This document shows, piece after piece, positions 1 to 11,159 of a stretch of DNA of 64,000 nt. Where the stretch lies: contig NC_053392.1 of the NCBI RefSeq assembly GCF_905171765.1, forward strand, positions 338,675,010 to 338,739,009, read 5' to 3'. Both the position numbers and the translations under genes were made by a program. Every line of letters starts with the position of its first letter. Positions within the stretch are counted from its first letter, which is position 1. Source of the DNA: Bufo bufo (lineage: Eukaryota > Chordata > Amphibia > Anura > Bufonidae). The notes below the pieces were generated by a model. It ran no database searches. It was not told where the DNA came from and worked only from the letters and a program-made list of their open reading frames with translations.

Positions 1-216
1 CCAGACCTGAACCCAATCGAGATGGTTTGGGGTGAGCTGGACCGCAGAGTGAAGGCAAAAGGGCCAACAAGTGCTAAGCATCTCTGGGAACTCCTTCAAG
101 ACTGTTGGAAGACCATTTCAGGTGACTACCTGTTGAAGCTCATCAAGAGAATGCCAAGAGTGTGCAAAGCAGTAATCAAAGCAAAAGGTGGCTGCTTTGA
201 AGAACCTAGAATATGA
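1..216 (+). pseudogene. Tc1-like transposase, C-terminal end (cut by window edge)
   Basis: The frame is open from base 1 and begins PDLNPIE, the block that carries the third catalytic acidic residue (the E of DD34E) in Tc1/mariner transposases. The rest is a typical C-terminal tail ending in KAKGG followed by a short end and a TGA stop. Only about 71 codons are in the window, so it is not possible to say whether the whole gene is intact. The element's 3' terminal repeat follows directly. Family assignment rests on the PDLNPIE motif and the downstream TIR. Confidence 0.85.
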
Positions 217-357
217 CATATTTTCAGTTGTTTCACACTTGTTTGTTATGTATATAATTCCACATGTGTTAATTCATAGTTTTGATGCCTTCATAGTCAT
301 GAAAATAAAGAAAACTCTTTGAATGAGAAGGTGTGTCCAAACTTTTGGTCTGTACTG
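217..357 (+). mobile_element. 3' end and terminal repeat of the Tc1-like element
   Basis: Non-coding tail after the transposase stop. It ends GGTCTGTACTG, so the inward terminus reads CAGTACAGACC, and it is followed by TA at 358-359, as expected for Tc1/mariner insertion into TA. Confidence 0.8.
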
Positions 358-837
358 TATATACATGCATGGTCTCCTTCTCTCTAGATTGCTGACTGGG
401 GGAACAGGGGATTCACATTCTTCCCTCAAGTGGGAGTCCTGGAAGTGGAATCTGCACCCATCAGACATTTATGTTGTCAATATGCCATAAATGTCTTAGA
501 TGGTAATACCCCTTTAAATTGTATTGCCACCCTGTAAAGGAACCTGTTGCATTAAAAATGGTGTCGGATCTGCAGGCAGCATGTTATAGAGCATTACTGA
601 AGTAGACTAATATACAGTTTTGTAGCTAAAGATCCAGTATAACCTGTTATTCATTCGTTTACATATCTGCTCATTTAGGGCAGTCCTACTTAGTGACTGA
701 AAACTATGTCTGTTTGCACACAGATTCAAGGAAGGCTGTCAATCACTGAGCAGGACTATTGGACTCATAAGCTGGAATAAGCAACAATTTTAATGAATAT
801 ACTGGTTATACCGAATCATTTCTCAGAAAGCTATATA

Positions 838-2171
838 CAGAACCTTGAAAATGTATTCATACCCCTTGAACTTTTCCACTGTTTTGTCACGTTATACCCA
901 CAAACTTAAATTTATTTTATTGAGATTTTATGTGATAGACCAGCACAAAGTAGCAAGTATGTGTGGAATGAAAAGAAAATGAAACATGGTTTTCCAAACT
1001 TTTAATAAATAAAAGTGCGGAGTGCATCTGTATTCATCCCCCTGTACTCTGATACCCCTAAAAAAAAATCTAGTGTGACCAATTGCCTTCAGAAGTTACT
1101 GTTAATAGAGTCCACCTGTATGTAATTTTTTTTTAAATATAACTACAGCTGTTTTGTGAAGGCCTCAAAAGGTTTGTTAGAAAACATTAGTGATCAAACA
1201 GCATCATGAAAACCAAGGAACACACCAGACAGGTCAGGGATAAAGTTGTGGAGAAGTGTAAAACCGGGTTAGGTTATAAAAAAATATCCCAAGTTCTGAA
1301 CATCTCATGGAACACTTCGCTGTTTTCCCCATCATTTTTAAAAATGGCCAAATTGCAACTACTATGTTAGTTATTTTTATTATTATTATTGGCACTACAG
1401 CAAACCCACCAAAACATGTCCGTCCACCTAATCTGATACCGCAGGCAAGTGGAGTAATAATTAGAGAAGCAGCCAAGAGGCCTATGGTCACTCTGATGGA
1501 GCTGCACATCACTCTGAACACACCATCCCCACCATGAAACATTGTGGTGGCAGCATCATGCTATGAAGAAGCTTTTCTTCAGCAACGACAGGGAAACTGG
1601 TCAGAGTTAATGGGAAGATAGATGGAGCTAATTACAGGGCAATCCTGGAAGAAAACCTGAAAGTGGCTGCAAAAGACTTGAAACAAAGGGGCGGAGGTTC
1701 ACCTTTCAGCAGAACAACAACCTTAAACATACAACCAGAGCTACAATGGAATGGTTTAGCTCAAAGCATATTAATGTGATAGAATGGCCCAGTCAAAGTC
1801 CAGACCTAAATCCCATTGAGAATCTGTGACAAGACTTGAGCTATTTTGCAAAAAAGAATGGGCAAAAATTTCAGCCTCTAGATGTGCAAATCTGGTAGAG
1901 ACATACCCCAAAAGACTTGCAGCTGTAATTTCAGCAAAAGCTGGTCCTACAAAGTATTGACTCAGGAGGGCTGAATACAAATGCACGCCACACTTTCCGT
2001 TTTTTTAATTATTAAAATTTTTGTAAACCATGTATCATTTTCTTTTCACTTCACACATACTTTGTGTTGGTCTATAACATAAAATCCCAATTAAATAAAT
2101 TTATGTTTGTGGGTGTAATGTGAAAAAATGTGGAAAGGTTCCAGGGGTATGAATACTTTTTGAAGTCACTG
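838..2171 (+). mobile_element. Tc1-like DNA transposon with ~200-bp inverted repeats, decayed
   Basis: Both ends start CAG and are flanked by TA (836-837 and 2172-2173). The inverted repeats match over about 200 bp with many substitutions; both contain ATTCATACCCCTTGAAC-like and TAGACCA-CACAAAGTA blocks. Length 1334 bp is typical of vertebrate Tc1-like elements with long TIRs. The coding region is dead (next entry). Confidence 0.88.
1205..1957 (+). pseudogene. Tc1-like transposase pseudogene
   Basis: In pieces across several frames one can read an N-terminal helix-turn-helix region (near 1206-1310, with VRDKVVEK and GLGYKKISQVLNIS), a GGSIM-like block near 1545, and the block [14 protein letters not shown] near 1785-1830. 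The second catalytic position reads QQNNN where active relatives have QQDND, so the catalytic Asp is lost. There are frame changes throughout and an in-frame TGA right after PIENL. It encodes no working enzyme. Confidence 0.85.
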
Positions 2172-2249
2172 TATCAATCTGCTCAGCTCCTCCTGCTTTA
2201 TAACAGACTATAGACTCCACAGCACTTCAAAGTGACAAGTTCCCTTTAA

Positions 2250-2732
2250 GGCTGGTTTTACACGGGCGTTGCGGATTGGGGCCGGATGCGTTCAGAGTGC
2301 GTTCACTGAAACATGCACTATTTTGCAAGCAAGTTCAGTCAGTTTTGTCTGCGGTTGCATTTAGTTGTTCAGTTTTTTCCGCGCGGGTGCAATGCGTTTT
2401 GATGCGTTTTTCACGCGCGTGATAAAAAACTGAACGTTTACAAACAACATCTCTTAGCAACCATCAGTGAAAAACGCATCGCACCCGCACTTGCTTGCGG
2501 ATGCAATGCGTTTTTCACGCAGCCCCATTCACTTCTATGGGGCCAGGGCTGCGTGAAAAACGCAGAATATAGAACATGCTGCGATTTTCACGCAACGCAG
2601 AACTGATGCGTGAAAAACAACGCTCATGTACACAGACCCATTGAAATGAATGGGTCAGGATTCAGTGCAGGTGCTATGCGTTCACGTCACGCATTGCACC
2701 CGCGCGGAAAACTCGCTCGTGTGAAAGGGACC
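2250..2732. mobile_element. MITE with TAA target duplication (PIF/Harbinger-like)
   Basis: The termini GGCTGGTTTTACACGGGCG and CGCTCGTGTGAAAGGGACC are inverted repeats. TAA flanks both sides (2247-2249, 2733-2735). The inside is rich in GCGTGAAAAACGC-type blocks in both orientations. The 3-bp TWA duplication fits PIF/Harbinger; there is no coding capacity. Confidence 0.75.
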
Positions 2733-2735
2733 TAA

Positions 2736-3377
2736 GAGTGATGAAATATGACAGTGTGACCTTTGGACAAGAAAAGGTTGTGCACCCGATGAAAACTATC
2801 GTAATCATTCATATATAAATCTTATTATTGCTAGTGAAATATGTAAATATTCTTTCTCTGCTTTGAACCCACAGTACTATATTTGGGACACTATAGAAAG
2901 CGCATTATTTGTGCCTAATAGATACAAAAGTTGTAATGGTACAAATGCAAACAGATATTCACAATGATTTCAGAGGGTAAGAGCATGGGTGGTGTCACGA
3001 ACCACCGTCACTCTGCTGTACAGAACATAGCTGACTATTTGTTTTTACTATGGGAGCTCTATGTTTAGTAGGCAGTAGATGTATTTTTTGTTAATTGACT
3101 GACAGTTGTCTCACTTACTTGTTATTTGTGTGTATATATACACATATATAGTGCAAAGTGCCTCATACATTAAATATAAATTAAAAAAATACATTGAAAG
3201 ATTTAAGAACTCACACTGGACAGGCCTTGGACAGGCCTACTGGCTTTTGCTGAGCAGTACAATTAAGAACACATTTCAACCACTACTCTCCTCTTTAAAG
3301 GGCTTGTCCATCCGTAAGTTAGCAAATATTGAAGATTGTCTAATGAAATGTTATACGACTTTCTCTGTGAACTAAAC
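2736..3377. other. 3' flank, nothing recognised
   Basis: AT-rich DNA with a short TATATACACATATATA stretch near 3133. No conserved reading frame, RNA gene or element boundary was found on either strand. Confidence 0.5.
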
Positions 3378-3385
3378 ATAATAAC

Positions 3386-3815
3386 TAGAGATGAGCGAAT
3401 TTCATATTTTGAAATTCGTTCACGCTTTGTTTGGTGGTAAAAGCAGAATTGCGTTATTGATTCCGTTACCACGGACTATAACGCAACTCTATGATGGAAT
3501 GCATAACGGAATGCCTTTAGAGGGATTCCATTATTCTTTCCGTCATAATAGAAGTCTATGGGCTGCAAAGCGGATCCGTTCCGTTATGCAGGGGAGTCCT
3601 CTCCTGCATAACGGAAACGGGACGGATCCATTACGCAGGCCATAGACTTCTATTATGACGGAATGAATAACGGAATACCGAAAAAGGCATTCCGTTATGC
3701 ATTCTGTCATAGAATTGCATTATAGTCCGTGGTAACGGAATCCGTAACGCAATTCTGCTTTTACCACCAAACAAAGCGTGAACGAATTTCATAACATGAA
3801 ATTCGCTCATCTCTA
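3386..3815. mobile_element. hAT MITE, TIR TAGAGATGAGCGAA
   Basis: An almost fully palindromic 430-bp element. Termini read TAGAGATGAGCGAATTTCAT and its inverse. It is flanked by a perfect 8-bp duplication ATAATAAC (3378-3385 and 3816-3823), the hAT signature. Its TIR nearly matches that of the large hAT element at 30609-37174 (TAGAGATGAGTGAA), so that family probably mobilised it. Confidence 0.88.
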
Positions 3816-3978
3816 ATAATAACAGCTAAGCCTCTCTCCTGGAATCTAGGATGTCTGTTCTTAGGCTACATTCACACCTTTTATCACTACTTTTGTGGAT
3901 TCTATTCCTTTTTGATAACCAGAATAGTGCAGCATTGTTTCCTGTGTTATTTTTCCACAATGTCAATGTGAACAGAGC

Positions 3979-4017
3979 TTAAAGGGGTTGTCCAGCAAAG
4001 TTGGACAACCCCTTTAA
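3979..4017. mobile_element. 39-bp T2-like remnant made only of its two ends
   Basis: TTAAAGGGGTTGTCCA is followed after a few bases by TGGACAACCCCTTTAA. Both TTAA copies and both inverted ends are present, with almost no internal sequence. Confidence 0.6.
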
Positions 4018-4164
4018 GCTATACTGATACACCGTATTAACTACAACTGTGAGACAAGGTCTGTTTCAGCATCTGAATGCAAAGGAAAATAAAGGTGCAC
4101 AACTGTACATTATACAATAATTAAAGTTTAAAATAGAGTTTTCAGAGACTTTTTAATGAATGAC

Positions 4165-4262
4165 CTGTCCTCCGGATAGGTCATCAATATGTGATTGGTG
4201 GTGGTCCGATACCCAGGACCGCTGCCAATCAGCTGTTTGAGGAGGCACCGGCGCTCCTGTGA
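4165..4262. repeat. Fragment of a dispersed repeat
   Basis: Contains GGATAGGTCATCAATAT and GATTGGTGGTGGTCC, also seen in variant form at 8150, 29200 and 40320. In complete copies these blocks are inner parts of T2-like elements. No ends are visible here. Confidence 0.5.
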
Positions 4263-4370
4263 GGATATGTATTGCTATCTAGTTGTAACTGACATTTCCT
4301 TAAAGATTTATGTACAAAAAACTTGAATAGATAAAACTTTTTCAGGGTGACTGCATAAATTGTTCTGACT

Positions 4371-4796
4371 TTAAAGGGCATCTGTCAGAAGATTTGTTTC
4401 AATGAAACTGTCTGACCTGTTGCATGTGCGCTTGGCAGCTGAAAGCATCTGTGTTGGTCCCATGTTCATATGTGCCCGTATTGCTGGGAAAAATGATGAT
4501 TTCATATATGCTAATGAGCCTTTAGGAGCAACGGGGGTGTTGCCTTTACACCTAGAAGCCTGGCCCCGTCAATCAAAGTGCAGAGGGAGTGGCAGTTGCA
4601 GAGACTGCAGAGCCTCTAGGTGTAATGGCAACTCCCCCGTTGCTCCTAGAAGCTCATTTGCATAAATTAAAACATTATTTTACTAATGCGTGCACATATG
4701 AACATAGGACCGGCAGAGATGTCTTCAGCTGCCAAGCGCACATCTAACAGGTCATCCAGTTTCATGGGTACAAATCTGTTGACAGATGGCCTTTAA
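4371..4796. mobile_element. T2-like palindromic MITE
   Basis: Starts TTAAAGGGCATCTGTCAG and ends CTGTTGACAGATGGCCTTTAA, with TTAA at both ends. The arms are inverted copies (TTGGCAGCTGAA versus TTCAGCTGCCAA). A second copy with a decayed right end lies at 15351-15785. Confidence 0.78.
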
Positions 4797-4799
4797 TAC

Positions 4800-5305
4800 C
4801 ATTGAGTACAAATTAATAAACTTAGGGAACCGCCCTTAAAAAAGATTGTTGTTGTGGTACCACTTTTTCCACACCTGAGTGGCGTGTGTCATTCCAGGTG
4901 GACTGATAAATTTGTTACCATACATTGCCTGTAGGTCATCTGTACACTTGGCAGGTCCAAACATATTCATGCATCTGTTGGGGTATCCAGTCTTGACTTC
5001 TATGTATCATATAATGCGACGCAGATTAAAAGCCAAACTAAATTATATGTTTAAAAGAAATTGAACTGCAGAATTTCCCTACATCCTGCAAAGCAGTTTA
5101 ACTCTTTGGATGATGAACTGGAAAGACGTCTGGCAATCAAATGTTGAACTATCGCAAGAGTGAATGAAGCGCTGGCAAAGCAGAGGTTCAGGTCTACCCA
5201 GATTGACTTGACTTGTACAGATAAATTGTACTACAGTTCCATTTACTCCAGCCACTCCTGAGTTGGATCTCGCATGTATATCATCTTTCCTGATGCAGGC
5301 TCATT
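4800..5305. other. Flank 3' of cdk19, nothing recognised
   Basis: AT-rich sequence without a supported reading frame. Some of it could be the distal 3' UTR of cdk19 if polyadenylation occurs further downstream than the site proposed at 5310. Confidence 0.4.
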
Positions 5306-5309
5306 GATA

Positions 5310-5315
5310 TTTATT
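5310..5315 (-). terminator. Candidate cdk19 polyadenylation signal
   Basis: On the minus strand this reads AATAAA, about 540 bp past the cdk19 stop codon. It is the only exact match I found between the stop and about position 4100. Vertebrate CDK19 messages often have longer 3' UTRs, so this is only a candidate. Confidence 0.3.
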
Positions 5316-5850
5316 TTTACAATTCTCTTAATTAAAAAATAAAATAAAAGCAAGATAGGAAATTTGGAACAGTAAAAAGTTCTTGTTCTTGACATCCATA
5401 TGCAAAACTGCAATGCTCTGTGAACAGAACACAGTGCTTAAAAGGTGCATTTGTGTTTTCTCTTGATTTTACATATACAAAACTATACACAGCTAGAAAG
5501 CTTGCGGTTATCTTTATACAACAAAGAATTCCATTCGGCAGCCTGATAAATCACTTTCACACAGCTACGGCATGGAAAAGCTGCACGATGAATACTTCCT
5601 TTAAGGAAAAAAAAAAAAAGGAAAAAAAAAAATATATATATATATACAAGTGCTGGCGTCAGGTCACATTTTCTCACCAGTGTGACTGCAACAACTAATG
5701 CAAGAAGATGTAAGGACGGTCTCCATGCTCTTGCTGAAGTTTCCAAAGGGCACTATTGTATTTCTGAAGAGCCCACAAAAAGCGTCCTAGAACTTCTGTT
5801 CTTAAAACTAGTGCATGCGCTGTGGGTGGTCTTCGTACTGCTCCCCTGCC

Positions 5851-5973
5851 CTAGTACCTGTGAGGCTGATGGTACTGTGAGCTCTGTTGAGATGTTGTAG
5901 AATAACCCAATGTATTCTGGGGCTGAGAAGATCCCTGAATGTTGCTTTGGTAACCCAGTCGTGAAGAGGAGTG
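5851..5973 (-). CDS. cdk19: cdk19 last coding exon (C-terminus)
   Basis: This exon encodes the last 40 residues and the TAG stop. It begins HSSSRLGYQ after an acceptor reading TTCTTAAAG and ends [10 protein letters not shown]. The low-complexity Gln/Ser-rich tail with NIQGSSQ and [10 protein letters not shown] is characteristic of CDK19; CDK8 has a different sequence in the same place, though both end in HRY. It joins in phase 0 to the exon at 15896-16147 (…SDYQ | HSSS…). The final residues are about three shorter than my recollection of human CDK19, in the stretch just before HRY. The tail lies outside the kinase fold. The 3' UTR runs on towards 5310; it holds an A-rich run with (AT)n near 5608-5646. 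Confidence 0.92.
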   Translation of the reverse strand, partial: HSSSRLGYQSNIQGSSQPQNTLGYSTTSQQSSQYHQPHRY

Positions 5974-6606
5974 CTTTAAGAATTAAAGAGAAAAAGAAAA
6001 ATGTTAACAATATAGCTATTATTGATACAATTTATATAAATGACTCACTGAGGCTAAAAATCCCCACAAATCACTTAACACTCTTTAGGGTATATTTACT
6101 CAGTGGACTTTATGACTAGGATTTTGGTGTGTTTTCTGCAACAAAATCTGGGTCAAAAACCTTTTACCATGAGCTTACTGTTGTTGTTATGTAGTTAGTT
6201 TTATGTAATTCATACAGCAGGGATGAACGAGCATTTCCATTCATGGCATGGTTTCCATGAATTTGCCCCATTGTCCCAAAATACATGTAGATTTTTTTCC
6301 ATCATGTATTATTTCCACTTTTCTATCATGTATTTCCACTGTTTTCACTGAACAGAAACATAATAGGTCCTAACAAACCCCACTGGCTTAAAGTGCTTGT
6401 CCAATTTCAGGAGAAAACAGGACAACCTTCAAGATCAACCTCAAATAAAGAACTGGTAAGTACTTACCTGGCAGATCCTGCACAATAACTCCAGTTCTCC
6501 ATGCTGGGCCCTATTACCTGGCTGCAGTGGTGACATCATGTCAACAAGTGACCACTACAGCCAATCACTGTGTACAGACAATGTCAGTGTGATGCAGGCC
6601 TCAGAC
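5974..6606. other. Intron 12 part, nothing recognised
   Basis: Intronic DNA on the acceptor side of the last exon. No element ends, RNA gene or conserved reading frame was seen. Confidence 0.5.
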
Positions 6607-6609
6607 TAA

Positions 6610-6921
6610 GGGCCCATTCACACGACTGTATTTTATTTTGTCCACATCCGTTCCGCTATTTTGTGGATTGGATGTAAACCCATTCATTTCAATGGGGCCT
6701 CAACACGGTGTGCTGTCCGCATCTGCACTTCCATTCCGCAGCCCTGCAAAAAAGATAGAACATCCTATTCTTGTCTGTTTTTGCGGACAAGAATAGGCAT
6801 TTCTGTCATAGGGAAGGATGCTTTGATCCACAAAATGCAGAACACACATGCCCGGTACCTGTGTTTTGCGGATTCGCAATTTGCAGTCCGCAAAAACGGA
6901 TATGGTCGTTTGAATGAGCCC
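6610..6921. mobile_element. MITE with TAA duplication, GGGCCCATTCACACG group
   Basis: Termini GGGCCCATTCACACGACTG and CGTTTGAATGAGCCC are inverted repeats; TAA precedes and follows. The interior has GTTTTTGCGGACAAGAATAGG-type blocks shared with the elements at 39490, 44629 and 45357. Assigned to PIF/Harbinger by the 3-bp TWA target. Confidence 0.72.
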
Positions 6922-6924
6922 TAA

Positions 6925-7360
6925 CACTGCATTGCTTTGAAATATAAGGTCTCCTATAAAAAGAAAATGATTAAAATTAAACAATTGTACAAATTTTACA
7001 GTATAGTAATTCTACAAAAGCCTCTGTACCTAATGTTGCCAACATACAACAGCCCACAGCAACTCAATACTTATCTCAAGTAACATCCTCACTATGACAT
7101 GGGGCTTGATAAATTTTCAGCAATGGCTATTTATTGCTACAGGTAAGAAAGGTCTAATATTACTGTACATGGAAAATATGTTCAAGTGCTCTGCCAAGTC
7201 TTCTTATCTGACGGGGAAGAACGGAAAGAGTATTTTATTGGACAACTTACGAGGACTGGTAACAAGGGGTCAGCTAGGAAAAGTGAACAGACTTCAATGT
7301 GCTGCTGTTTGCATCCCCTTTCCAGCCACTAACATCTAAACCAAACATAATGACATTGGG
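6925..7360. other. Intron 12 part, nothing recognised
   Basis: No repeat boundary or gene was recognised; the open frames are short and lack familiar motifs. Confidence 0.45.
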
Positions 7361-7364
7361 GGGA

Positions 7365-7548
7365 GTGTTATCAAAACTGGTGTAAGGGAAAACTGGCTTA
7401 ATTGCCCATAGCAACCAATCAGATACCACCTTTTATTTTCCAAAGAAACTGTGAAAAATCAAAAGCTGGAATCTGATTGGTTTCTATGGGCATCTAAGCA
7501 AGTTTTCCTTTACACCAGTTTTGATAAATCTCCCCCAATTGTGTACAA
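7365..7548. mobile_element. Short palindromic MITE (GGGGGAGATTTATCAAAACTGG type)
   Basis: A ~184-bp inverted repeat with arms carrying AGCAACCAATCAGA and TCTGATTGGTTTCTATGGG. A second copy with the same arms is at 51090-51257. Target duplication was not resolved. Confidence 0.65.
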
Positions 7549-8114
7549 ACGTGTGATAACGTACTTGCTATTGGATTTTAAACTAGCATCAAATGAAATG
7601 AACATACAACATATAAATTGTCAAGCACCACACTATGGGTGCCCGTACACGGTGCATTGCGGCAGTTGGATCTACACCTGTATCCACTGGACCTGTACTG
7701 CACACACCATTGGTCGAACCAAAGGGTGTACAACCACCCTGAAAGAGATATGATAATCTGGTCAGAACATGATCTATTGCTGCATAAGTACAATCCCTAT
7801 ACAATAATATCACATCTCAACAAAATCTATTCATAGGACCTTTTAACAATCAGAACATAATATCGCTCACATACCACTAAATACAAAGGTTATGTATAGA
7901 CTATGGTTATGTATAGATTTTGGTATGATAAATAACCGTGAGGTTAGCAGATATATTTTGATCAGAACACATCTGAGCCCACCTACTCCAGCAAGGTGAC
8001 CTCAGTCCAGGCAGGGACCTACTCTAATTCCTATATTATGCTGTTGGGCATTTACACTCTGTATGTGCAGCTTCTGATCTCATACGTGCTAGTATTTGTT
8101 ATCTCTGTGTGCAT
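7549..8114. other. Intron 12 part; inner sequence with related blocks at 8590-8850
   Basis: The stretch 7955-8110 (GATCAGAACACATCTGAGCC, AGGTGACCTCAGTCCAG) recurs inverted at 8790-8840 (GGGTTCAGATGTGTTCTGATC, AGACTGAGGTCACCTTG). The T2-like element 8115-8557 therefore sits between the arms of an older palindrome spanning about 7860-9000. Confidence 0.5.
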
Positions 8115-8557
8115 TTAAAGAGGTTTTCCAAGATATTTTTATTGATGACCTATCCTCCACCAATCAGCTGGTTGAAAAGAAGGCTGCGCGCTGTACCAGT
8201 GCAGCCTTCCCTTTATTGTTTACCTGCTTGCCGTCAACATTGCAAGGGTGAGCAGGTGTAATTACAAGAAGCTGTCCCATTCACTTCAATGTGACTGCTC
8301 GTTCCTACACAAGTGTATACTACAGAGCCATCCCTTTGAAATTAATGGGACAGCTTGTAATTACATCTGCTCACCGCTGCAATGTGCTCACCGCTGCAAT
8401 GTTGATGGCAAGCAGGTAAACGATAAAGGGAAGGCGCGCCTTCTCTTCAACCAGCTTATTGGCTGGCTTGCCAGGTGTTGGAACCCTGCCAATCTGATAC
8501 TGATAACCTATCCTGAAGATAAATCATCAATAAAAATATTTTGGAAAATATCTTTAA
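8115..8557. mobile_element. T2-like palindromic element
   Basis: TTAAAGAGGTTTTCCAAGATA on the left and TATTTTGGAAAATATCTTTAA on the right, with TTAA at each end. The arms contain GATGACCTATCC / GATAACCTATCC and AACCAGCTTATTGG-like blocks. Same subfamily as 40272-40637. Confidence 0.72.
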
Positions 8558-9912
8558 ACAACCAGTGAGACGAAGAACCAACTCAGCTATATGTATCACC
8601 TAATCAAAAGCAGCCCATGGAATATCCCACCTTATGTCTCACCTATTCCACAGACTAGTACATATAGCTGTTTGCTCTTCCTCTCATTGGTTGCTTAAAT
8701 GCACAAAGAGGAAACAAGTAGCAGCGCAGTATATGTGCAGGTCCCGCTCTCCTGAGTGTAAAGTTGTAGAGTTCCTGTCTAGACTGAGGTCACCTTGCCG
8801 GGGTAGGTGGGTTCAGATGTGTTCTGATCAATATATACCTGCTAAAAAAAACTCTGAGTTATTTATGATATTAAAATAATGTATTATTCTATATATATTG
8901 TCTGTATTATGTATGTATACCCCTTTTCATATGTACAGCACCATGTAATAAATGGCGCTTTAATAATAAATAATAATAATATAACCTTTGTATTTAGTGT
9001 TAAGTGAGTGCTATTATGTTGTTTTTTTTTTCCATAAATGTGGCAATGCACCTCTGAGTACTTAATTATAATATCATGCAGGATGTTTTTATATTTTTCT
9101 TTCTATGACCCTTTAACACTTGACAATGGACAGTAGCACTCTTATTTTTCAAAATGACATACATGAGCATACAAGCAGACATTTGTCTGCATAAGCCCTA
9201 CAATAAGGTTGATAACAATATTTTCCAAACATCCTGAATAACCTTCACCCACATGCATTCCTTTTAAAGGCCATGGGCACAATCAGTATCCAACTATGTG
9301 GCTTGAACTATGAGGTTGTAGAATATCTCAGTGACTAACAAGGATTCTTTACTTTACATCCTGAGGTTATCTGCTGAAATGTCTGGTTTAGTAACTGCTT
9401 GCATTTCCCAACATAATAACAATCCTTATTTACTGGTCACACTCAGATAGACCTTTATTGAAGACTGCTGGCAGTTCATTCATAAACAACTAGTAGGAAT
9501 AATAGAGGAATGACACAACATAACAAAATGCTCCAAAATCATTATTACATGGGGAAAGCAAGTAAAGCAGACATGTCAGGAGAGGTGACAGGTTCTCTCT
9601 AAGGTGTCTTAACATGTGATGACTTTTCAAAGCAACAGGCAACAATGTCTTTTGTAAATGTAAATGACACTGAGGCCAAAGCCAGACATGGTGGACATTT
9701 TCTGTGAATCTGTGCTATATACAGATTTTGCTGTGGATCTGCAAAGGGTGCAATCCCCAATGACAATCTGCCAGAGAATGAGGATGATGCATTTTTAAAA
9801 ATGTCAGCATGCACTTAATTCCATTAGGATTTTTTTTCCCACTACGTGGTTTGAAAGAAACCATCCACATGTACTGCACTGTAAATTGTTACACATTTTC
9901 ATATAGTAACAT
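8558..9912. other. Intron 12 part, mostly unrecognised
   Basis: The first 450 bp hold the second arm of the older palindrome noted at 7549-8114. From about 9010 to 9900 no element ends or genes were recognised. Confidence 0.4.
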
Positions 9913-11159
9913 AGGGGGTTATTTATTAAGACCGGCTCTTAATATCCCCTATAGCTGGCGGTGGATCCACAGGAGTTATGTACAGGCGCCGGTTCCTACA
10001 TAACTTCAGCTGATCCACCGCTGCTTCTAAATATAGCTTCCTAGCTGTCTTACATTTAGACCATTTTCTACACCTAAAACAGACGTAGAAAATGGTAAAT
10101 GAGAAGGGCCTGTGCAGCATCCGACAGATGGCAAGGGGTCCTTTCTTAGTGTTTTTGTCGTGACGCCAGTTGCATTGAAGCAACAAGGGCACAGGGCCCC
10201 TTTTAGTGATATGGAGGTACCCAGTGTAGGAATGCCAAAGTGGCCTAAATCTCCCTTAACGGTGTTGCACACGTCACGGTGATCCTACCTGGATAAGCCA
10301 GACCCCAGGAGTTTTCATCCGAAGCAGAGCAAATAGGGGAAATAGTTGAGGGATTTGAAGAAATGATTGAGTCCAGACATTGTAGAACGTTGAACAGCAG
10401 CTTTACTTGCATAAACGTTCAGCAGAAACAGTCTTCCAATCTTCCAACCTTGTCTTGGTTACCAGCAGGCTTTGGCATTAGTTCTGGCAGGCAAACACAC
10501 TTGGCTCTGCTACATCTGTTGCTCTTTGGCTCTGCTGCGCTAACAGGATTAAATAGGAAGCTTTTCCTTTGGCTGTATGCTGCAACTTCTCTCTTTATTC
10601 TGACTCTATCTTTGTCCAGGGAACTTTCTCCTGGCTTCAGAGTCTTCAGGCTTTGGCCTCTGGATCCAGCAGAGCTGAAGGTGCTCTGCTGGCATGGACA
10701 CAGCCTTCCCCAAGGAGGGGGCGCTCTATTCTGCCCCCTCCCCTAGAAGGGATAGGGTAGACTAACTCTAAATAGCTAAACTCCTCCCTTTCTTAGAGAG
10801 AGCTAGAATGGAAAGATGCAAAATAGCTCTGCCATTAGTGCCGCCATCTGCTGGTGTACCAGGTACATTTCATGTTAACAGTAACAAAGTAAGAAATACA
10901 AATACACAATGTGCAGTACCTGGTAATAAATAAAGGGGATGACATAAGGTCGACCACAGAAGACAGTGGGAGGCGTAGAGGTGGTAATGCACCTCTGGGG
11001 CGTTACACCTGCAACTTCCCCCTCCAGGTCACGCCTACTTTTTTAGACCTGGCGAGAGTGAGGAAAAGTCACAAATTGTGGCACAAAGGACCTTTGTGCT
11101 CCAATCTGTGCTAGAAATACGCCTAATATAGGTCAATTTCTGGTTAGTAAATGACCCCC
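9913..11159. mobile_element. MITE hosting a solo LTR
   Basis: The ends GGGGGTTATTTATTAAGACC and GGTTAGTAAATGACCCCC are imperfect inverted repeats. The interior is split by the insertion at 10113-11007. Without that insertion the MITE would be about 350 bp. Confidence 0.6.
10113..11007 (-). mobile_element. Solo LTR, 895 bp
   Basis: Read on the minus strand it begins TGTAACGCCCCAGAGG and ends CGGATGCTGCA, so it has the TG...CA ends of LTRs. It is flanked by a 4-bp duplication CCTG (10109-10112, 11008-11011), which suits the Ty3 group. No internal retrotransposon sequence is present, as expected after LTR-LTR recombination. The open frames inside show no known domain. Confidence 0.65.

Larger units (their letters stand above)
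533..2249. mobile_element. T2-like palindromic element split by a Tc1-like insertion
   Basis: The left end reads TAAAGGAACCTGTTGC and the right end is its inverted counterpart, AAGTTCCCTTTAA. The left arm has CTGCAGGCAGCATG and the right arm has ATCAATCTGCTCAGCTCC, the same arm sequences as the elements at 51487-52523 and near 46000. The middle is occupied by the Tc1-like element at 838-2171. The left TTAA has mutated. Confidence 0.6.

Noticed and set aside
10363..10760. 127- and 63-codon frames as a small gene
   Set aside because: They lie inside the solo LTR, show no domain and overlap each other.
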